Source of the DNA: Blastomussa wellsi
Taxonomy: Eukaryota; Cnidaria; Anthozoa; Scleractinia; Plerogyridae
Assembly (NCBI GenBank): GCA_947652115.1
Contig: OX393568.1
Coordinates: 9,042,887-9,106,886, forward strand
Direction: 5' to 3'
DNA: 64,000 nt
The position numbers and the translations under genes were made by a program. The notes beneath the pieces are model-generated. The model ran no database searches. It was given only the letters and a program-made list of their open reading frames with translations, and had not been told where the DNA came from. Shown piece after piece: positions 60,271-64,000 of this stretch (positions are counted from its first letter, which is position 1; each line of letters opens with the position of its first letter).

Positions 60271-60455
60271 GCCTGATTTTCATATGTCGGGAAAATCCCA
60301 GACGATCGCTTGGCTCCAGTCCAAATTCAGAATGTCGAGAGAATCTGCAACAGGACGTCCGGCGTTTCTACGATATATCGATAAAATCTGGGACAGTCGA
60401 GAAACAGTGACAACCCCGATCGTCTGGAATTTTCCCGACATATGAAAACCAGGCT
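60271..60455. repeat. MITE with GCCTGATTTTCATATGTCGG ends
   Basis: About 38-bp terminal inverted repeats, GCCTG..TTTTCATATGTCGGGAAAATCCCAGACGATCG-like on both ends, 185 bp in total. Confidence 0.8.
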
Positions 60456-60458
60456 TTA

Positions 60459-60622
60459 GGACAACGAAAAGCTCGGGCCAACCAATCAAACGCGACAGCA
60501 TTAGGACAACGAAAAGCTCGGGACAACCAATCAAACGCGACTGCATTATATAATTATATTTGGACAACGAAAAGCTCGGGACAACTAATCAAACGCGAAT
60601 GCATTAGGACAACGAAAAGGCT
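60459..60622. repeat. 45-bp tandem repeat containing CCAAT
   Basis: Starts of GGACAACGAAAAGCTCGGG at 60459, 60504, 60562 and 60607; the last unit is partial. Units contain CCAATCAAACGCGA; a 13-bp AT insert separates units 2 and 3. Related single copies lie near 59450, 59935 and 61770. Confidence 0.8.
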
Positions 60623-61764
60623 CGTGTCTGAAAGTACACACGAATGACCATGAGTGACCACGAATGAGAATTCGTTAAAATATTTCACTGACATCATAAT
60701 TACGTCATCACTTCGTCACTACTTGACTTACCCCAAACAAAACATTTTCGGAAAGTAAAATTGGAAAATAATTGAAGTGTTCTTTTCTTAACGGGCAGGG
60801 TCCAGTATAGGATAGAAGGGGATAGAGTGGGTAGTCTTAACTTACAGTTATCACACTTTAATCCTGGATTCCACCTTTTCCGTAAACACAGAGTGGAGCC
60901 TGTATAAAATTATAAAATAACAAATAAATATAATAAAACAGAACAGCTTTACCTGTTGCAGACTGTTTCAAAGATCGCGGATCACGAATATTCATCGTCA
61001 TTTCAGTCATTCAAAATGATAGATTCAGTCAATTCAGAATACCTTTCCTTTCCCCATTTAGCAGTGTTACGTTAATGGTAATGAATAATGTTTGACATTA
61101 TGCCTAGAATGTAAGGTGACAACTGTAATGTTACACAGCACCGAAAAACAGTAATCTGAAAAGATGATATGGAATGTCCAGTAAAAAAATAAAAACACAA
61201 GTCAAAAAACGCTTTCAAAAAACAAATTATAGAAACAAATATTTTTCCTAAAAAGCCGTTCAAACGCATAGTGATACCAGTCAGAATTCAGTGCAAAACG
61301 GTGTTGTCTCTGATCTTATCGCCGCGAGATGCAGCGATGTCCAACGGAAGACAAGGTTAGTGAACTGATTTAAAGAGGGCAGCGCGCATTTTTCTCAAAG
61401 CCGGGTGGGGAACGCAAGAAACGGTTAGTAAAATTAAACAACACTAGCTAACAATGAAACGGCAAACTATCTATCAGCAAAAGAGTGATGTAGGTGGAAG
61501 GCAGAATTAAGGGTACAGGTGACGGGAAGTTAACACCAGACACACACTTCCCCCTCTACCCTGTACCGGACCCCGCTTTATTATTTACAAATTTTAGTCT
61601 CCGACATTGATGGATTATTTGGGATTAATAAAGTTATTTTTTATGAAGGGACGAAATAATAACGTAATTACAATGTCAGTGAAATATTTTAATGAATTCT
61701 CACTCGTGGTCGCTCGCGGTCATTCGTGGTCACTCGTGATCATTCGTGTGTACTTTTAGACACT
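60623..61764. mobile_element. Non-autonomous element with long TIRs and 10-bp terminal repeats
   Basis: Ends GTGTCT(G/A)AAAGTACACACGA and inverse. Next to the ends are tandem 10-mers (CACTCGTGGT variants, five on the right, about three on the left). Complementarity continues about 150 bp inward (AATATTTCACTGACAT; GGTCC(A/G)GTA). No transposase. Confidence 0.7.
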
Positions 61765-61980
61765 ATCGACAACTAAAAGCGCGGGAAAACCAATCAAAAG
61801 CAAATCTTCGGACTGGTGGAGAAAGTGACGCAAATTTTTTTAACCAAATCACTAAATAATTCGCAACCATAGAAAACTCTTATTTTACCATAACTGCATA
61901 ATTCTCGCGCGCTCATTGGCTAATGCTCGTATACACGTAAATGACGTAATCGGATGACGCCATGGCGCGCGGTTGTTGTT

Positions 61981-62347
61981 TAAAGGTAACCTCGGCTCTT
62001 GAAACAAGTTGACTTTAATCTAAATAGAATCTAAATAACAAATTTTACCGGAGAAGGGGCATATAATGATAAAAACGGAAGAGATTATCGCTTTTAAAAT
62101 TCCCGTGCTCCGCCATGTCGGATTTTATGACGTCATTAATAAGAGGTTTTTTTGAGTGAACAATAGGACAAAGAACTTAAGGCATAAAATCCAAAATGGC
62201 GGCTCGCGGGAAATTTAAAAACTATAATCCTTTTCTCGCTTTACGAGTACCAAATGTTGTATCTCCCTCATCCGGTAAAATTTGTAATTTAGACACTATC
62301 TTTGCCACGTTAACGTCGACTTGTTTCAAGAGCCGAGGTTCCCTTTA
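61981..62347. repeat. Foldback MITE, about 150-bp arms
   Basis: TAAAGG(T/G)AACCTCGGCTCTTGAA at both ends in inverse orientation, continuing to ACAAATTTTACCGGA and GCCGCCAT. Confidence 0.8.
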
Positions 62348-63518
62348 AGAATCTCGAAAATAAGACCAAATTGCATCCAAACGGGACTCATTTAAATGCT
62401 ACTCCGGGTTGAGTCCAAATGTACAAGGGAAACGCCAAACGTGAAACTGGAATGGAACCGTTAATTTTTACCGTGTTCGGTCAAAGCACTACGAGTGGAC
62501 TGAACTTCAGGCCCGTTCCGACTTTATTTGTTTATTTTCAACTTCATTTCTATTTTTGTTCTTTTTAAATAGTGACATCCTACAAAATTGTAAAATACAC
62601 CACGTTTTTAAGTTCGCTTTTTAGCTTTTGGCTGCCTGTTTTCATATCAGACTGCCTCGGGCATGAACGTTGTAGCAATTCAGAGGGTTTTCTTTCAAGA
62701 ATTTCCGAATGGAATAAAGGTTAGTTACTGAAATCCTGTTTGTACATTTTGCCTTTGGGTTGCTTTACGTGGTTTGAAGATTGCGATGTTACAAATTTCC
62801 AAATCATTTTCAATGGAAGAATTTCAGGTTTCACTCGCACTTTTACTTAGCGAAGGCGGGCGAGTCTACGCTTAATCTTTTTTGGCTTCGTTTTGTTATG
62901 TTAAAAAAAACAAATTGACGACAGTTTTCCATCGTATGTCCTCTTATTTTAAATGAAATTCGCCATCACATTGTCAAATTAGTCTGGAGATAAACTCGAC
63001 TATCGCCTCGTTTATCCACAGCTAAATTGACAATGTGATGATGAAAGTCATTAGAAAATGACAGGACTTACGATGACAAACTGCCGCCAATTTGTTAATT
63101 ACTTTCGACAATCGCTCTATACTGCATAGCACAGATATTTTGTATGCATCAGCTAAATTTAATAGCTTATTTTGCTTATTTCTAGACATTATTCCGCATT
63201 AAGATTTTTAACCTTTCATAGTACTTCAGCTGTAAGACATTAAAAAATCTAACCATCACTGAATCATCCCACTTGATACCTGTTCTCACTAAATCCACAA
63301 ATTATCAAAGGATCACTTCAGTACATTACCTGCTATAACAAGACACATCTACCTTGGCTAAAGCTTAAAATCTAACCTTAAAACTTGTAGAACGACTGTC
63401 GGACTGTCTTGCAGTACTACATACAGAGTATCACTTCATTTCAGGCTGCGATTTGTCGTCACAACCTGTACTTCTAGGTGAGGTGTACCCGACTGTTCAC
63501 CTTCAGCATGGACAGATG
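62348..63518. other. No gene recognised; small inverted repeat
   Basis: Inverted pair GCCATCACATTGTCAAATTA / TAAATTGACAATGTGATGAT at about 62960-63042; it may be part of an intron or the 3' flank of the gene at the right edge. Confidence 0.45.
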
Positions 63519-64000
63519 TTATTCCACTGCCGGCTTCTCCTCACTCATGTCAACGCCTGGTGGCCCCTCGTCTGCTGGACTCAGCAGAGAGGCTACTATC
63601 CCACTGTCCTGTTGAACAAAAACACCTCTGTAATTAATGGACAAAACCCTCATACCCCACCCGGGCCGGCGTGACTTTTTTCAATAAGAGGAAGTTTTGC
63701 TATAATTATATTATCTTGATAATTCCTGATGACTAGATGAAAAAATAATTTCCAGAGGTTTATAACTTCAGAATCCCACAGAGCTCAAATAAGGATTTTG
63801 ATTTATAATAGTCTTGGGTGGTGCCGCCCCTCGTGTTTTCCATTTCCTATATTCACGTGTTCTCAGGAGAAGCAACGACTCTGACCACTCAAACGAAAGT
63901 AACAAATTTGTTATACACAGGAACTCTGCCTGAGAGAAACAACAAAACCATATATTGGTATTTATTGGAATCATGATAAAAAAGATACCTGCTGTTCAAC
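63519..64000 (-). CDS. Candidate last two visible exons of a gene extending past the right edge
   Basis: Exon 63608-63519 (30 codons) follows a ttttgttcaacag acceptor and reads DSGIVASLLSPADEGPPG, then VDMSEEKPAVE and TAA. The upstream exon piece 64000-63989 ends GTTGAACAGCAG|gtatct, and joining the two in phase 0 gives ...VEQQ-DSGIV. The composition (acidic, Ser/Pro) looks like a cytoplasmic C-terminus, but no family is recognised and the upstream exon is cut by the window edge. Support is splice-site pattern and reading frame only. Confidence 0.4.

Overview
The window is eukaryotic nuclear DNA: AT-rich, with intron-rich genes, canonical GT..AG splice sites and very many short inverted-repeat (foldback/MITE-like) elements. 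CUB plus membrane-anchor proteins, a Penelope-like GIY-YIG fragment, a tRNA-derived SINE family, CR1/RTE/Tx1-like LINE scraps and PMCA-type ATPases together suggest a cnidarian, probably an anthozoan such as a stony coral. That assignment is inference; no search was run.

Layout. 1-3 kb is non-coding and packed with foldback elements. 3-18.3 kb holds two divergently transcribed paralogues encoding CUB-domain, single-pass membrane proteins: a minus-strand gene of which I can place only the last two exons (3003-5116), and a plus-strand gene that I could assemble completely (10919-18329, 5 coding exons, 331 aa, CUB-CUB-TM-tail). A broken ammonium-transporter-like fragment (about 19083-19444) and a 34-bp minisatellite with a 136-bp higher-order period (20335-20810) follow.

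The core of the window is a tandem segmental duplication on the minus strand, roughly 19985-37440 and 40500-57215. Each unit carries one 12-coding-exon gene that I could join in frame from ATG to stop: copy A (23409-36979, 1272 aa) and copy B (42013-56767, 1257 aa). Both are plasma-membrane Ca2+-ATPase (PMCA)-like proteins with two striking features. First, the catalytic machinery is gone: the phosphorylated Asp of DKTGT is Gly (GKTGV), the TGES Glu is Gly (NAGS), the first Asp of GDGxND is Ser (ASGVND) and the P-domain Lys is Arg. The M4 PEGL and M6 N..D calcium-ligand motifs and TGDN are kept. Second, the nucleotide-binding region occurs twice in series, through duplication of a block corresponding to the end of the large exon, the N-domain exon and the following WDN exon. 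All splice junctions and frames are intact in both copies, so these look like maintained pseudo-ATPases rather than decayed genes. I regard this as the main discovery candidate.

The introns of the two copies have received different mobile elements since duplication: a Penelope-like fragment and a 1.9-kb inverted-repeat element in A; a SINE with an 11-bp target duplication, a 0.8-kb inverted-repeat element, RTE and Tx1 LINE remnants, a hAT-derived pseudogene and a MITE in B. 57-64 kb is mostly repeats, with several inverted-repeat elements. The last two visible exons of another minus-strand gene appear to run off the right edge (63519-64000).
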